Source: a virus
IMG/VR virus record: IMGVR_UViG_3300007538_000246
Span: 1-20,508 of that record
Strand: one strand, 5' to 3'
Length of the DNA: 20,508 nt
The position numbers and the translations under genes are program-made. Position 1 is the stretch's first letter; each line of letters opens with the position of its first letter. The notes beneath the pieces were generated by a model. It worked only from the letters and a program-made list of their open reading frames with translations, searched no databases and was not told the DNA's origin. Below are positions 13,937 to 20,508 of the stretch, one piece after another.

Positions 13937-14644
13937 TTATTCAAGCCACGCCCAAGCGTGGCCTAGCTTTATCCTTGAAACCATTGTCGGGGTAATTCCC
14001 CAAGCCTTTGCTATCTCAACGCCGCTGACCTTTCCGATCATTTTTCTGATCTGCCTAACATCGTCTTCCGTCAGCTTGTTTGTGTGGATCGCAGTGCCTC
14101 TGCGCAAAGTGCCATGTATCAGCTTATCGGCTTGGTTTTCTTTTGGCGTCTTCCATGCAAGATGACGCGGGTTCATGCACCCTTCATGGCCCTTTCCGCA
14201 AGTGTGAGCCGCGTGATAGCTTTGATCTGGCGGATTGCCATGCGCCAAGATGCACATGTATCGTGATGCTGCATAATTCTTTCCGCTCACTTGCACTGTT
14301 CCGCGACCCTGAGAAGCCGTTGAAAAAGGCCACTTTAAGCAATTATTACCCTGATATAATACGTTTTTTTCTATCCACCGTATTCCTCTGCGATATCTGT
14401 CAGATGTAGCAAGTGCGTCCCCATTGTTCTTCAGTCGCAGATAATGCTTCTGGCAAAATCCCTTGCTGGAATGGGGCTTATCGCACCCTTCAACTGTGCA
14501 TATTTTGTGTTTGCTTTGCCTGTCAGTCAAGCTAACCGTTGCATCGCCGTGCTTTAGCCATCTCATATAATGCATAGCGCAATATCCCCTTGCGCATCCT
14601 TTTCCTTTAGACGGCCTATCGCATCCATCAGCAGAACAAATCAT
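13937..14644 (-). CDS. HNH endonuclease with two zinc motifs and C-terminal HTH (homing-type)
   Basis: A 235-residue protein inserted between the minor head protein and the protease. The first ~75 residues hold two Cys/His units of the type C-x4-C-xn-C-x2-H (C3, C8, C22, H25 and C49, C54, C64, H67), each ending 'HY.R....G(D/N)'-like. An HNH core follows at about 144-161: 'HAAHTCGKGHEGCMNPRHL', with conserved His, Asn and His plus two zinc-type Cys. Residues ~190-225 form a helix-turn-helix ('VSGVEIAKAWGITPTMVSRI'). The start at 14644 has GGAGG 5 bases upstream; an ATG at 14656 overlaps that site and is rejected. It has its own promoter-like region and terminator and visibly AT-richer flanks. 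A free-standing homing endonuclease is likely. Confidence 0.9.
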   Translation of the reverse strand: MICSADGCDRPSKGKGCARGYCAMHYMRWLKHGDATVSLTDRQSKHKICTVEGCDKPHSSKGFCQKHYLRLKNNGDALATSDRYRRGIRWIEKNVLYQGNNCLKWPFSTASQGRGTVQVSGKNYAASRYMCILAHGNPPDQSYHAAHTCGKGHEGCMNPRHLAWKTPKENQADKLIHGTLRRGTAIHTNKLTEDDVRQIRKMIGKVSGVEIAKAWGITPTMVSRIKLGHAWAWLE

Positions 14645-14649
14645 TTCAA

Positions 14650-14654
14650 CCTCC
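14650..14654 (-). promoter_or_regulatory. Ribosome binding site deciding the HNH start
   Basis: GGAGG 5 bases before the ATG at 14644. The alternative ATG at 14656 overlaps this sequence, so 14644 is favoured. Confidence 0.65.
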
Positions 14655-14669
14655 ATGTGTGAAGGTCAT

Positions 14670-14698
14670 ATAATTTCAGCTTTTTATTTTATTGTCAA
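14670..14698 (-). promoter_or_regulatory. Promoter for the HNH gene
   Basis: On the minus strand a perfect TTGACA (14698-14693) is followed after 17 bases by AATTAT (14675-14670, 4/6 match). The spacer is almost pure A and T, unlike the surrounding GC-rich DNA. The stop codon of the minor head protein is inside the -35. The predicted start lies about 20 bases before the HNH start codon. Confidence 0.6.
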
Positions 14699-15459
14699 TC
14701 CGATGCAACGATGTGGCTCACACCGCAGCGGCAGTTGATAATGTTGCCCGCGCTGCCCGCTGGATCGCCCGGATACATCAGCGCCTCGCCGCCGACGTCA
14801 AATGCCTGATCCATGTCAACGATCTGCCCATTAGCCTGATCGTGATCTGGCCGGGTGCGCTCATCCTCGGCTGCAACCCACTCTTTGCGCAGCTTTATCC
14901 CCGTGGCTCTGGCCGCACCATCCGCGCCGTAGTTTGCCGCGCCATGCGTCTCGGTCCGGGCTATCAACGCGCCGCGATGCCGTGAAATGATGCCGACATT
15001 TCCCGCGATCCGTTTAGCGATTTCGTCAACGCCTTCGCCTGCCTGCTGGCCTCTGGTGATCTGATTGACGATCTGCTGACGGGTTGTTTCCGCAACGCTG
15101 GTAATCCTGCGGCGGATCATCTCAAGCCCGATGTAGTCCAGCGCCAGCCGTCGAAAAAACTCCATGAATGATTTGCGCTCAAGGATCAGGCCCATATGCT
15201 TGCCCTGTCCGACGATGCGTTCACCGAATGCCTCGATGCCAACCTCGGCCATCTGCCGATAGATGTCAGCGATACGGCGCTCATGGTCATCAGGCAATGC
15301 AGGGGCGCGCCTTGTGGCTCTGTAGGCGGCAAGCATGGCTTCACTGGCTCTGCGTATCTCTGCCGCGAGGATGCGCCTGAAACGGCGCTCCATCATCGCC
15401 AAGAGCCGTTGTTGCCTGCGTTGCTCTTTCTGCGGGCTGCTGTCACCGATCCGCTTCAT
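14695..15459 (-). CDS. Minor head protein, Mu gpF-like (SPP1 gp7 family)
   Basis: A 254-residue protein. The N-terminal ~130 residues are helical and basic. The C-terminal MuF domain is clear: 'RTETHGAAN' (about 168-176), 'EWVAAEDERTRPDHDQANGQ' (about 193-212), and 'PGDPAGSAGNIINCRC' (about 230-245). MuF proteins bind the portal and are packaged in few copies in the capsid; they act in assembly or DNA delivery. I use ATG 15459 because a longer reading begins with TTG at 15468. It overlaps the portal gene by 17 bases. The HNH unit begins directly at its stop codon. Confidence 0.94.
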   Translation of the reverse strand: MKRIGDSSPQKEQRRQQRLLAMMERRFRRILAAEIRRASEAMLAAYRATRRAPALPDDHERRIADIYRQMAEVGIEAFGERIVGQGKHMGLILERKSFMEFFRRLALDYIGLEMIRRRITSVAETTRQQIVNQITRGQQAGEGVDEIAKRIAGNVGIISRHRGALIARTETHGAANYGADGAARATGIKLRKEWVAAEDERTRPDHDQANGQIVDMDQAFDVGGEALMYPGDPAGSAGNIINCRCGVSHIVASD

Positions 15460-16705
15460 AGCCCGCAATCCGCGCCATCGCTTTCATGTCAACAGCTTCA
15501 GGCGCGCTGATCGGCTCGGACGCATCAGAAAGCGGCACCTGCCCCAGCCCGACCAAGAGAACGTCTCCGCCTTGGATTGGCTCATAGCCTTTCATGGCGC
15601 GGCGCTCGTTGATCGTCAGATCGGTTGCACGGTCAGCCATACCCCAAAGCGTGTTGCGCTTATCAGCGATGGCCGGGATCTGGTCCAGATCAGGCTTGAG
15701 ATAGACGCCCTGCGGCTCGCCCAGCCATGCGTTCCAATCCTCGCCGATCATGTCCAGAAGCGGCATGACCGTATCTTCCCAGAATGCCAGCCGGGCCTCT
15801 TGGTAATTTGAATAGGTGTTGTCGCCGGGAATGCCGAGAAGCTGGGGTGGCACGCCAAGGGCAAGGCACACATCCCGCGCGGATGAATACTTTGTCTCAA
15901 TGATTCCCATGTCAGCAGGGGAAAGGCCCATCTGCCGCCAATCAAGCCCGCCCTCCAGCAACAGCGGACGTCCACCATTCTGCGCGCCTTGATACTGGCT
16001 TTCCATCTGGGCTTTGAGGCGATTGAATTGATCGTCACTGAGGTCTTTATCGCCTGTCACAACAAGCGCCCCGGAAGGCCGCGCCGAGTTCTGTAGCAAT
16101 GCCTGCATCCACGTCATCGACAGATTGTGCTGATCAATCGCATATGCGCCCGCTTCAATGGGCGACATGCCATACCAATCATCCAGCGGGTTGAACATCC
16201 GCAGATGCCGAACAAGCGAAGAAAGATCAGGATCAACAGGGAAGCGCACCTCGCGCCCGCCGACCTTGTAGATATATTCCTTTGGGAAGCCGTTGGCCCC
16301 CGGCACGATTTTCATGCGATCCGGGCGAAGCTGATACAGTTCCCGCACCTGACCGTTTGCCTCAACTGCTTCCTCATATCCGTTCCCTGCGATCATCAGG
16401 AAGCCGATCTTGGCGCGCATATACTGGGGGCCGGATTGCATCGGGTTGGGATTGTGCAGAAGATCCAGCAACGGATGCTCAATCAATTCTTGCTCGCTGC
16501 GCCAGACAGTCCACTTCACAGATGCCACAGCGTCAGCGATTTTATTGATAGCCTGATATGCCACGACGTTTCGGCGATATCCCTCATCTGCGAACGCAGC
16601 ATAATCGCGATTTGACCAAGCTGCCTGCCCCGGATTGATAACCATTGCAGCGCCTGTTGCGCTTTCTTTGGTTTCGGGCCGTCTGAATAGGCGCGGAAAT
16701 TTCAT
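15443..16705 (-). CDS. Portal protein, HK97-type
   Basis: A 420-residue protein of the HK97-type portal family, normal in length. Family marks in order: 'RNVVAYQAINKIADAVASVK' (about 45-64), 'HPLLDLLHNPNP' (77-88), 'GNGYEEA' (107-113), 'GMSPIEAGAYAIDQHN' (179-194), 'LLQNSARPSGAL' (203-214), 'GVPPQLLGIPGDNTYSNYQEA' around 284-304. Twelve copies form the ring through which DNA enters and leaves. GAGGG lies 6 bases before the ATG, and an extended -10-like element 24 bases before it. It follows the large terminase gene after 51 bases. Confidence 0.96.
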   Translation of the reverse strand: MKFPRLFRRPETKESATGAAMVINPGQAAWSNRDYAAFADEGYRRNVVAYQAINKIADAVASVKWTVWRSEQELIEHPLLDLLHNPNPMQSGPQYMRAKIGFLMIAGNGYEEAVEANGQVRELYQLRPDRMKIVPGANGFPKEYIYKVGGREVRFPVDPDLSSLVRHLRMFNPLDDWYGMSPIEAGAYAIDQHNLSMTWMQALLQNSARPSGALVVTGDKDLSDDQFNRLKAQMESQYQGAQNGGRPLLLEGGLDWRQMGLSPADMGIIETKYSSARDVCLALGVPPQLLGIPGDNTYSNYQEARLAFWEDTVMPLLDMIGEDWNAWLGEPQGVYLKPDLDQIPAIADKRNTLWGMADRATDLTINERRAMKGYEPIQGGDVLLVGLGQVPLSDASEPISAPEAVDMKAMARIAGYEADR

Positions 16706-16729
16706 TTTTGCCCTCGTATCGGTTTCCGA

Positions 16730-16740
16730 AGATATAGCAC
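16730..16740 (-). promoter_or_regulatory. Extended -10-like element before the portal gene
   Basis: The minus strand has GTGCTATATCT, identical over 11 bases to the element before the protease gene (13857-13867) and at nearly the same distance from the start codon (24 versus 23 bases). TGC followed by TATATC has extended -10 form. No convincing -35 lies 17 bases upstream, so promoter status is tentative. Confidence 0.35.
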
Positions 16741-16756
16741 GAATGGAAAAGCGGCG

Positions 16757-17971
16757 CTATAGCGAGCGGATTTTCAAGTCACCCTTGCGCCGGATGAGCG
16801 GGGCCAAGGCATATCTGACCGCATCCCAGCCGTGGTTCTGGGCGTCAACGATCTTGGTAGTAGGGTCGCCAGCATCGTTGACCTTGTAGCTGTAGAGCCT
16901 CGCCTCGCGCTGCATGTTGGTGCAGTCGGGGTGGATCACAATGCGCCGGAATGACCGCAGAAAGGCGATGCCGTCCTCAACGCTGCCCGGCCACTTGTCC
17001 ACGGATGTCGCCATAGGCAGGCCGTGGCGCTTCATGTGACTGATGCTTTCGGGCCGCGCGTTATCCCATCTGCTCACTTGTCTCTCAAAGCCCGGAATCG
17101 CGCTAGTAACTGCTTGCGGCGTATCATCCAGTTCCAGCCCTTTGCGGAACATCTCGCGCCGAATGAATACATCCTCGCCGTTGAGCCAGCATTCGACTGC
17201 CGCAGTCGGATCTTGGGAAAAGCCAAAGTCGCCTCCGAGATATGGGCCGTCCCAATTGTCAGGCTCAAACTCTCGCACGTCAATCTTGTTATGAAAGACT
17301 TGGGCATTGCTGTTTTGCAGATACGCACCTTGCCATATGTGGGCATAGGTTGCCGGATCTAGGCGTTGCTGTTCCCGCTGACGCAGCGTTTCAAGCCCCG
17401 GCGGAAAGAACGGGTTGTCACTGTAGTTGATCTCGGTGATCAACGCATTGGCTGGGGGCGATCTGCGAAACCGATTATCAACCGGGCTGCCCTCTTCACG
17501 CGGGTTCCAGACCGCCCAGAGTTCAGATCGGGGCTGACGAAACACCGTGGCTTCCAGCGCCAGCCATGAGTTCTCCGGGATGTCCTCCGCTTCCTCAACG
17601 ATGGTCAGATCAATCTTTGCCAGCGACTTGATTGACTGCTCATTCCTGCGAAGGCCGCGAAAGATGAACTCTGTGCCGTTCTTGCCCCTGATGTAGTCAA
17701 TGCCGACATCATAGTGGGCAGACAGCCAAGGCACCGTAGAAATGGCGACCTTCAGTTCGGCGTGGAAACTTTCCTTGATGCTGGCCTGAAACTCACGGGT
17801 GCAGAGTATCCGCATCGGCTCTGCGTATCCCCATACAGCGGCCATGAGGGCGGCGCTGAATGACTTAGCCGATCCTCGCCCGCCGTAGAGGGCGCGATAC
17901 TGCACTGAGCCTCTGGGCGGGGTGAATATGCCGATCAGCCGCCGGGGTAGACTAATCTTCGCCGTTGTCAT
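16757..17971 (-). CDS. Large terminase subunit (PBSX-type ATPase/nuclease)
   Basis: A 404-residue protein. The ATPase part has Walker A 'GGRGSAKS' (about residues 30-37) and Walker B 'LTIVEEAED' (about 122-130). The nuclease part has the three acidic positions expected: 'GGDFGFSQDPTA' (D248), 'RWDNARPE' (D303) and 'NHGWDAVRYAL' (D383). It drives DNA into the prohead and cuts the concatemer. A longer reading starts at TTG 17983; ATG 17971 is the better start. It overlaps the small terminase gene by 20 bases. All key residues appear intact, so the packaging motor looks functional. Confidence 0.96.
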   Translation of the reverse strand: MTTAKISLPRRLIGIFTPPRGSVQYRALYGGRGSAKSFSAALMAAVWGYAEPMRILCTREFQASIKESFHAELKVAISTVPWLSAHYDVGIDYIRGKNGTEFIFRGLRRNEQSIKSLAKIDLTIVEEAEDIPENSWLALEATVFRQPRSELWAVWNPREEGSPVDNRFRRSPPANALITEINYSDNPFFPPGLETLRQREQQRLDPATYAHIWQGAYLQNSNAQVFHNKIDVREFEPDNWDGPYLGGDFGFSQDPTAAVECWLNGEDVFIRREMFRKGLELDDTPQAVTSAIPGFERQVSRWDNARPESISHMKRHGLPMATSVDKWPGSVEDGIAFLRSFRRIVIHPDCTNMQREARLYSYKVNDAGDPTTKIVDAQNHGWDAVRYALAPLIRRKGDLKIRSL

Positions 17972-18341
17972 CAGCGGCTTCAATTATGATGCGGCTGGGT
18001 GGCGTCATGCTGCCGTCGCTGGATGTGTGGTCAAGGTCGTGCTTATCCCGCTGCCCAAGCATCTGTTTGCCAAGCCAAACGAGCATTGTGGGGTTCCCAT
18101 CCTGCGCTGCTTTCCACTGAGCACGGCGCAATGATGCCTTGCCTTCGTCGCTGTGCTTTTTATAGAAGTCCGCAAAACCGCCATAGCCTTCCTCCTTCAG
18201 CCTGCGGTCTAGCGTATCAACTGAGCACTCAAACACCCCTGCGCATTCCTCTGCCGTGCATTGGATGCGGACCATGTTGCGCAACTGGTCGATGTCGATC
18301 TCGACGCGAGGCCGACCGCCTTCTGGATCGCCTTTGCCCAT
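17952..18341 (-). CDS. Small terminase subunit (DNA-binding)
   Basis: A 129-residue protein. The N-terminal part has a helix-turn-helix: 'DQLRNMVRIQCTAEECAG' followed by 'FECSVDTLDRRLKEEG'. The middle is 'SLRRAQWKAAQDGNPTMLVW' and 'LGKQMLGQRDKHDLDHT', a typical end of small terminases in proteobacterial phages. It recognises the packaging start and recruits the large subunit. The start overlaps the methyltransferase stop as TAATG (18339-18343), and the large subunit gene overlaps its end. Confident by motif pattern and position. Confidence 0.9.
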   Translation of the reverse strand: MGKGDPEGGRPRVEIDIDQLRNMVRIQCTAEECAGVFECSVDTLDRRLKEEGYGGFADFYKKHSDEGKASLRRAQWKAAQDGNPTMLVWLGKQMLGQRDKHDLDHTSSDGSMTPPSRIIIEAADDNGED

Positions 18342-19636
18342 TATGCGGCCTCCCGCTCGGCTTTGAGTTCGTCGTAGGTTTGGCCAGTGGCTTCAAGGGT
18401 GGCCTGCTCGCCGGTGAAGTCTTGCCACCGCTTGATGATGACGTCGCAGTATTTGGGATCTAGTTCCATCATGCGGCAGTCGCGGGCTGTCTTTTCGCAG
18501 GCAATCAAGGTGCTGCCGCTGCCGCCGAATAGGTCAATCACCTCATCGCCCTGCTTGCTGTTGTTTTGCAAGGCGCGCTGCAAAAGCGATACTGGCTTCA
18601 TGGTTGGGTGAAGCCCTTCGCGCTCAACGGGATGACGCCATATAGTCTGCTCTTTTTGCCCACCATACCAAGTGGGGCTTTTACCTGTTTTGTGGCAATA
18701 CAAAAACGCCTCATAATTTGGCTTGTATTGCGCGCCCATAGCATGAAACCCAACGTTACCCTTATCCCAGATCAACCAATTCCTGACCTCCAACCCGACA
18801 CCAGATAGACCAGCCAAGGTCTCTGCCGATCGGTTTATGGCGAAGAAAATATACATGGCAGCGCCATCTTTTGAGAAAGCAGACGCACAGGATATGCTAT
18901 CAAGGAAAAGCTGCGCTAAATCATCGCCGCGCAAATCGTCTGCCTTGATCATTTCAGCGGAATTCTTGCCAGCCTTTTTGCCTGCTGAATACATGCTGCC
19001 CTTTACGCCAACGAAGCTGACCCCATAAGGCGGATCAGTCAAAACCATATCCGCCTTCCGCCCATCCATCAGCTTATCCACCGCGTCGATGCTGGTGCTA
19101 TCCCCGCACATCAGCCGATGCCGCCCTAGCAGCCACACATCGCCCTCAACGGTGACGGGCTGGTCTGGCACCTCTGGCACGGCGTCCTCATCGGTCAGCC
19201 CTGCGGTTGGCTCCTCTGGGAACAGCGCACCGATCTCGGCTTCGTCGAAGCCCGTCAGCGACAGGTCAAACTCCAAGTCACGCAGTTCTCCAAACTCGAC
19301 GCGCAACATTTCATCATCCCAGCCAGCGTTCAGCGCAAGTTTATTATCCGCAATGACATAGGCCCGCCGCTTGGCTTCGCTCCACCCTGTAGCCGTCATG
19401 CAGGGAACATCCACAATCCCCAGCTTCTGCGCTGCCATGATGCGACCGTGGCCTGCAATGAGGTTGCCTGCCTCGTCGATCAGCACGGGCATAGTCCAGC
19501 CCCATTCCCTGATGGATGCTGCGATCTGCGCCACCTGTGCATCGCTGTGGGTTCTGCTGTTGCGCGCGTATGGGATCAGGTCAGCCACCTTGCGGCGCTC
19601 AACCTTATCTGCGGGCCATTCGATTTTGTCGCTCAT
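18341..19636 (-). CDS. ParB-domain/DNA adenine (N6) or cytosine (N4) methyltransferase fusion
   Basis: A 431-residue protein. Residues ~10-100 are a ParB/sulfiredoxin-like nuclease domain ('SIREWGWTMPVLIDEAGNLI', then 'AGHGR' at about 61-65). From about 165 a methyltransferase follows: 'VWLLGRHRLMCGDST', catalytic 'TDPPYG' at about 200-205, 'GLHPTMKPVSLLQRAL' at about 341-356, and the SAM-binding 'VIDLFGGSGSTLIAC' at about 366-380. The order (DPPY before FGGSG) is the beta class. Such fusions are common in phages and usually protect phage DNA from host restriction; no restriction enzyme gene is nearby. GGAGG lies 4 bases before the ATG. Target site and modified base cannot be told from sequence. 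Confidence 0.94.
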   Translation of the reverse strand: MSDKIEWPADKVERRKVADLIPYARNSRTHSDAQVAQIAASIREWGWTMPVLIDEAGNLIAGHGRIMAAQKLGIVDVPCMTATGWSEAKRRAYVIADNKLALNAGWDDEMLRVEFGELRDLEFDLSLTGFDEAEIGALFPEEPTAGLTDEDAVPEVPDQPVTVEGDVWLLGRHRLMCGDSTSIDAVDKLMDGRKADMVLTDPPYGVSFVGVKGSMYSAGKKAGKNSAEMIKADDLRGDDLAQLFLDSISCASAFSKDGAAMYIFFAINRSAETLAGLSGVGLEVRNWLIWDKGNVGFHAMGAQYKPNYEAFLYCHKTGKSPTWYGGQKEQTIWRHPVEREGLHPTMKPVSLLQRALQNNSKQGDEVIDLFGGSGSTLIACEKTARDCRMMELDPKYCDVIIKRWQDFTGEQATLEATGQTYDELKAEREAA

Positions 19637-19656
19637 ACGACCTCCAATTCCTGCGT

Positions 19657-19685
19657 ATTCTATGCGTTCTGTGCAAATCTAGCAA
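19657..19685 (-). promoter_or_regulatory. Weak candidate promoter before the methyltransferase gene
   Basis: TTGCTA (19685-19680) and TAGAAT (19662-19657) are 17 bases apart on the minus strand; the TAG is also the stop codon of the HTH gene. Matches are 4/6 and 5/6. It would serve the methyltransferase-terminase genes, but the evidence is only this spacing. Confidence 0.25.
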
Positions 19686-19932
19686 CCAATCCCTTTGCAT
19701 GGTCACTTGTTGCCCACCAGAGCGGCTCCATTCCGCCCGTCCTGTTGTCGTCAACGTTGCAGCGACAAATGCCGTATTCATATCTCACCCGGTTGGTGTG
19801 ACCGATGACAGCGTTCTTGGTCAGGTCGATGACCTCCCCTGCTGCTCTGCATGTCCAGCCTTCGTTTTCGACCAGATGCAAGGCCAAGAGGATGCGCTCG
19901 TCGTCTTCACGGGTTCCGCGCTTGGGCTTCAT
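19660..19932 (-). CDS. Small helix-turn-helix protein, GcrA-like motif
   Basis: A 90-residue protein with an HTH at about residues 10-50: 'DDERILLALHLVENEGW' then 'AAGEVIDLTKNAVIGHTNRV'. The NAVIG followed by a basic helix closely resembles the recognition helix of GcrA, the alphaproteobacterial cell-cycle regulator that reads methylated GANTC sites. The rest (Trp pair and two nearby Cys) is unfamiliar. It overlaps the preceding DUF6378-like gene by ATGA. A phage regulator is plausible, and the methyltransferase is its downstream neighbour. Family membership beyond the HTH is not established. Confidence 0.75.
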   Translation of the reverse strand: MKPKRGTREDDERILLALHLVENEGWTCRAAGEVIDLTKNAVIGHTNRVRYEYGICRCNVDDNRTGGMEPLWWATSDHAKGLVARFAQNA

Positions 19933-20201
19933 CGTGCGATTTCCCCTGCGATGGCTGTATATCCGGCGTCGTCAATCGCATTTTCAGAGTTGGTGGGGTT
20001 CCCCTTGGCTCTGGCCTTCTTGAACAGGCTCATCATCTGGGCCACGTCGTAGGCGTCGATAGGGGCTGTGAGGCGCTCGTTAAGCCACCATGTCCAGACT
20101 GCGGCGATCTGTGCGAACGAATCTTCTGCGTCTCCGTGGGTCGCGGCCCGGTCCTTGGTGATATACTGGTTTGCCGTCTCAAGAATTTCTGTTCGGAGCA
20201 T
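19929..20201 (-). CDS. DUF6378-like phage protein, unknown function
   Basis: A 90-residue protein starting 'MLRTEILETANQYITKDRAA'. The 'DRAATHGDAEDSFAQIAAVW' segment followed by 'DAYDVAQMMSLFKKARAKGN' and 'DDAGYTAIAGEIAR' matches the DUF6378 pattern of small phage proteins, as I remember it. No function is known for this family. A longer reading from 20357 would add 52 residues; I reject it because AAGGA lies 10 bases before ATG 20201 and the extra sequence has no protein-like pattern. Confidence 0.8.
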   Translation of the reverse strand: MLRTEILETANQYITKDRAATHGDAEDSFAQIAAVWTWWLNERLTAPIDAYDVAQMMSLFKKARAKGNPTNSENAIDDAGYTAIAGEIAR

Positions 20202-20237
20202 ATTGCAGCCGTCCTTTTGCTGTGGTTTATGGGGTGC

Positions 20238-20325
20238 GGGGCGGCACCGATGTGCATGCGAAACAGTCGAATGCCAGCGGACGCGAGACCGAATTGCGCC
20301 AAACAATTTCAATCTATGCCGCCCC
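20238..20325 (-). repeat. 9-bp inverted repeat in the leader of the DUF6378-like gene
   Basis: GGGGCGGCA at 20238-20246 and its exact complement TGCCGCCCC at 20317-20325 are 70 bases apart, within the 130-base gap between two genes. The gap holds no other gene. The arms could pair in the minus transcript and enclose a loop region, but the loop is long and chance is possible in GC-rich DNA. Confidence 0.4.
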
Positions 20326-20331
20326 ACGATC

Positions 20332-20508
20332 TCACTTATCAAAAGCCCCCTCGTCAATCATCCGCTTTGCATTGAGCACAACCATGGTCCGCCTTGTGTT
20401 TTCCTTTTTGCGTGTGACGCCTCGGAAAAAAGCATTGAGAAACTCAGGGCTGCTCGGCTCGACTACCACGCCCGACAGCTTGGAACAGACCGGGCACTCG
20501 AAGTGCAC
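20332..20508 (-). CDS. Small protein with CPVC motif (partial, N-terminus off the window)
   Basis: The last 58 codons of a gene that begins beyond the right edge. The visible part starts 'VHFECPVCSK', a CxxC pair typical of one half of a zinc ribbon, continues 'EFLNAFFRGVTRKKENTRRT' and ends 'AKRMIDEGAFDK' with a TGA. Codon phase is open to the edge. Only one CxxC is seen, so a second pair, if any, would be off-window. No function can be assigned. Confidence 0.65.
   Translation of the reverse strand: MHFECPVCSKLSGVVVEPSSPEFLNAFFRGVTRKKENTRRTMVVLNAKRMIDEGAFDK

Noticed and set aside
15460-15468. TTG start for the MuF-like protein
   Set aside because: An ATG three codons later gives the same protein with a standard start.
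16751-16764. GCGCTATAGCG palindrome at the end of the large terminase gene as a terminator
   Set aside because: The stem is only three bases around a four-base loop, the T-run is short, and it overlaps the coding end.
17972-17983. TTG start for the large terminase
   Set aside because: ATG 17971 is four codons downstream and the extra residues add no conserved sequence.
20202-20357. 52-residue N-terminal extension of the DUF6378-like gene
   Set aside because: It overlaps the upstream coding end, looks like random Arg/His/Ser-rich sequence, and a good ribosome binding site precedes ATG 20201.
1-20508. tRNA genes, CRISPR array, insertion sequence or attachment site
   Set aside because: I saw no cloverleaf-type sequence, no regularly spaced repeat array, no transposase and no duplicated core that could be an att site in this window.

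Overview
The window is a piece of a tailed double-stranded DNA phage or prophage. It carries most of the packaging, head and tail module of a long-tailed siphovirus. All credible genes lie on the minus strand, so transcription runs from right (20508) to left (1). The left edge cuts a spike-base gene and the right edge cuts a small Cys-motif gene. The host is probably an alphaproteobacterium of the Rhodobacterales type. The basis is moderately GC-rich DNA, a spike-base protein resembling the Rhodobacter gene-transfer-agent family, a GcrA-like 'NAVIG' helix-turn-helix, and a tail-assembly extension of the Rhodobacter GTA style. No integrase, lysis, repressor or replication gene is visible, so lysogeny cannot be judged from this window.

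Layout in transcription order. Right edge (19660-20508): small genes, namely a partial CPVC protein, a DUF6378-like protein and an HTH protein. Modification and packaging (16757-19636): a ParB-domain/adenine methyltransferase fusion, the small terminase and the large terminase. Head (11429-16705): HK97-type portal, Mu gpF-like minor head protein, an inserted HNH endonuclease, prohead protease with an extra N-terminal domain, and major capsid protein. Connector region (8175-11369): two small unknowns, a gp6-like adaptor, a 254-residue beta-rich protein of unknown role, a head-closure protein, an HK97 gp10-like protein and a DUF3168 tail terminator. Tail (1-8135): two paralogous tail-tube proteins (one with an Ig-like C-terminal domain), a tail-assembly chaperone with a -1 frameshift product, tape measure, Dit-like protein, a carbohydrate-binding-type fibre protein, a hub-like protein, two small fibre-associated proteins and the spike base.

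Most genes overlap by 1 to 4 bases (ATGA, TGATG or TAATG junctions), which implies translational coupling. Nearly all of the larger gaps hold candidate transcription or RNA signals: before the portal, around the HNH gene, after the capsid gene, between two small head genes, and before the tail-tube genes. The best supported are a UUCG terminator directly after the HNH gene, a TTGACA promoter directly before it, and a slippery A AAA AAG heptamer followed by a hairpin with possible pseudoknot in the tail chaperone gene.

The observations most worth following are: (1) the HNH gene is a complete transcription unit inserted in the head operon, with its own promoter, ribosome binding site and terminator, followed by a TTTGCAAAC-flanked restart region; (2) the tail-tube gene is duplicated and only one copy carries an Ig domain; (3) the classic G/GT frameshift is present and strongly structured; (4) a GcrA-like HTH gene sits next to an orphan adenine methyltransferase. 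I did not find a clearly new multi-gene defence or mobile system in this window.
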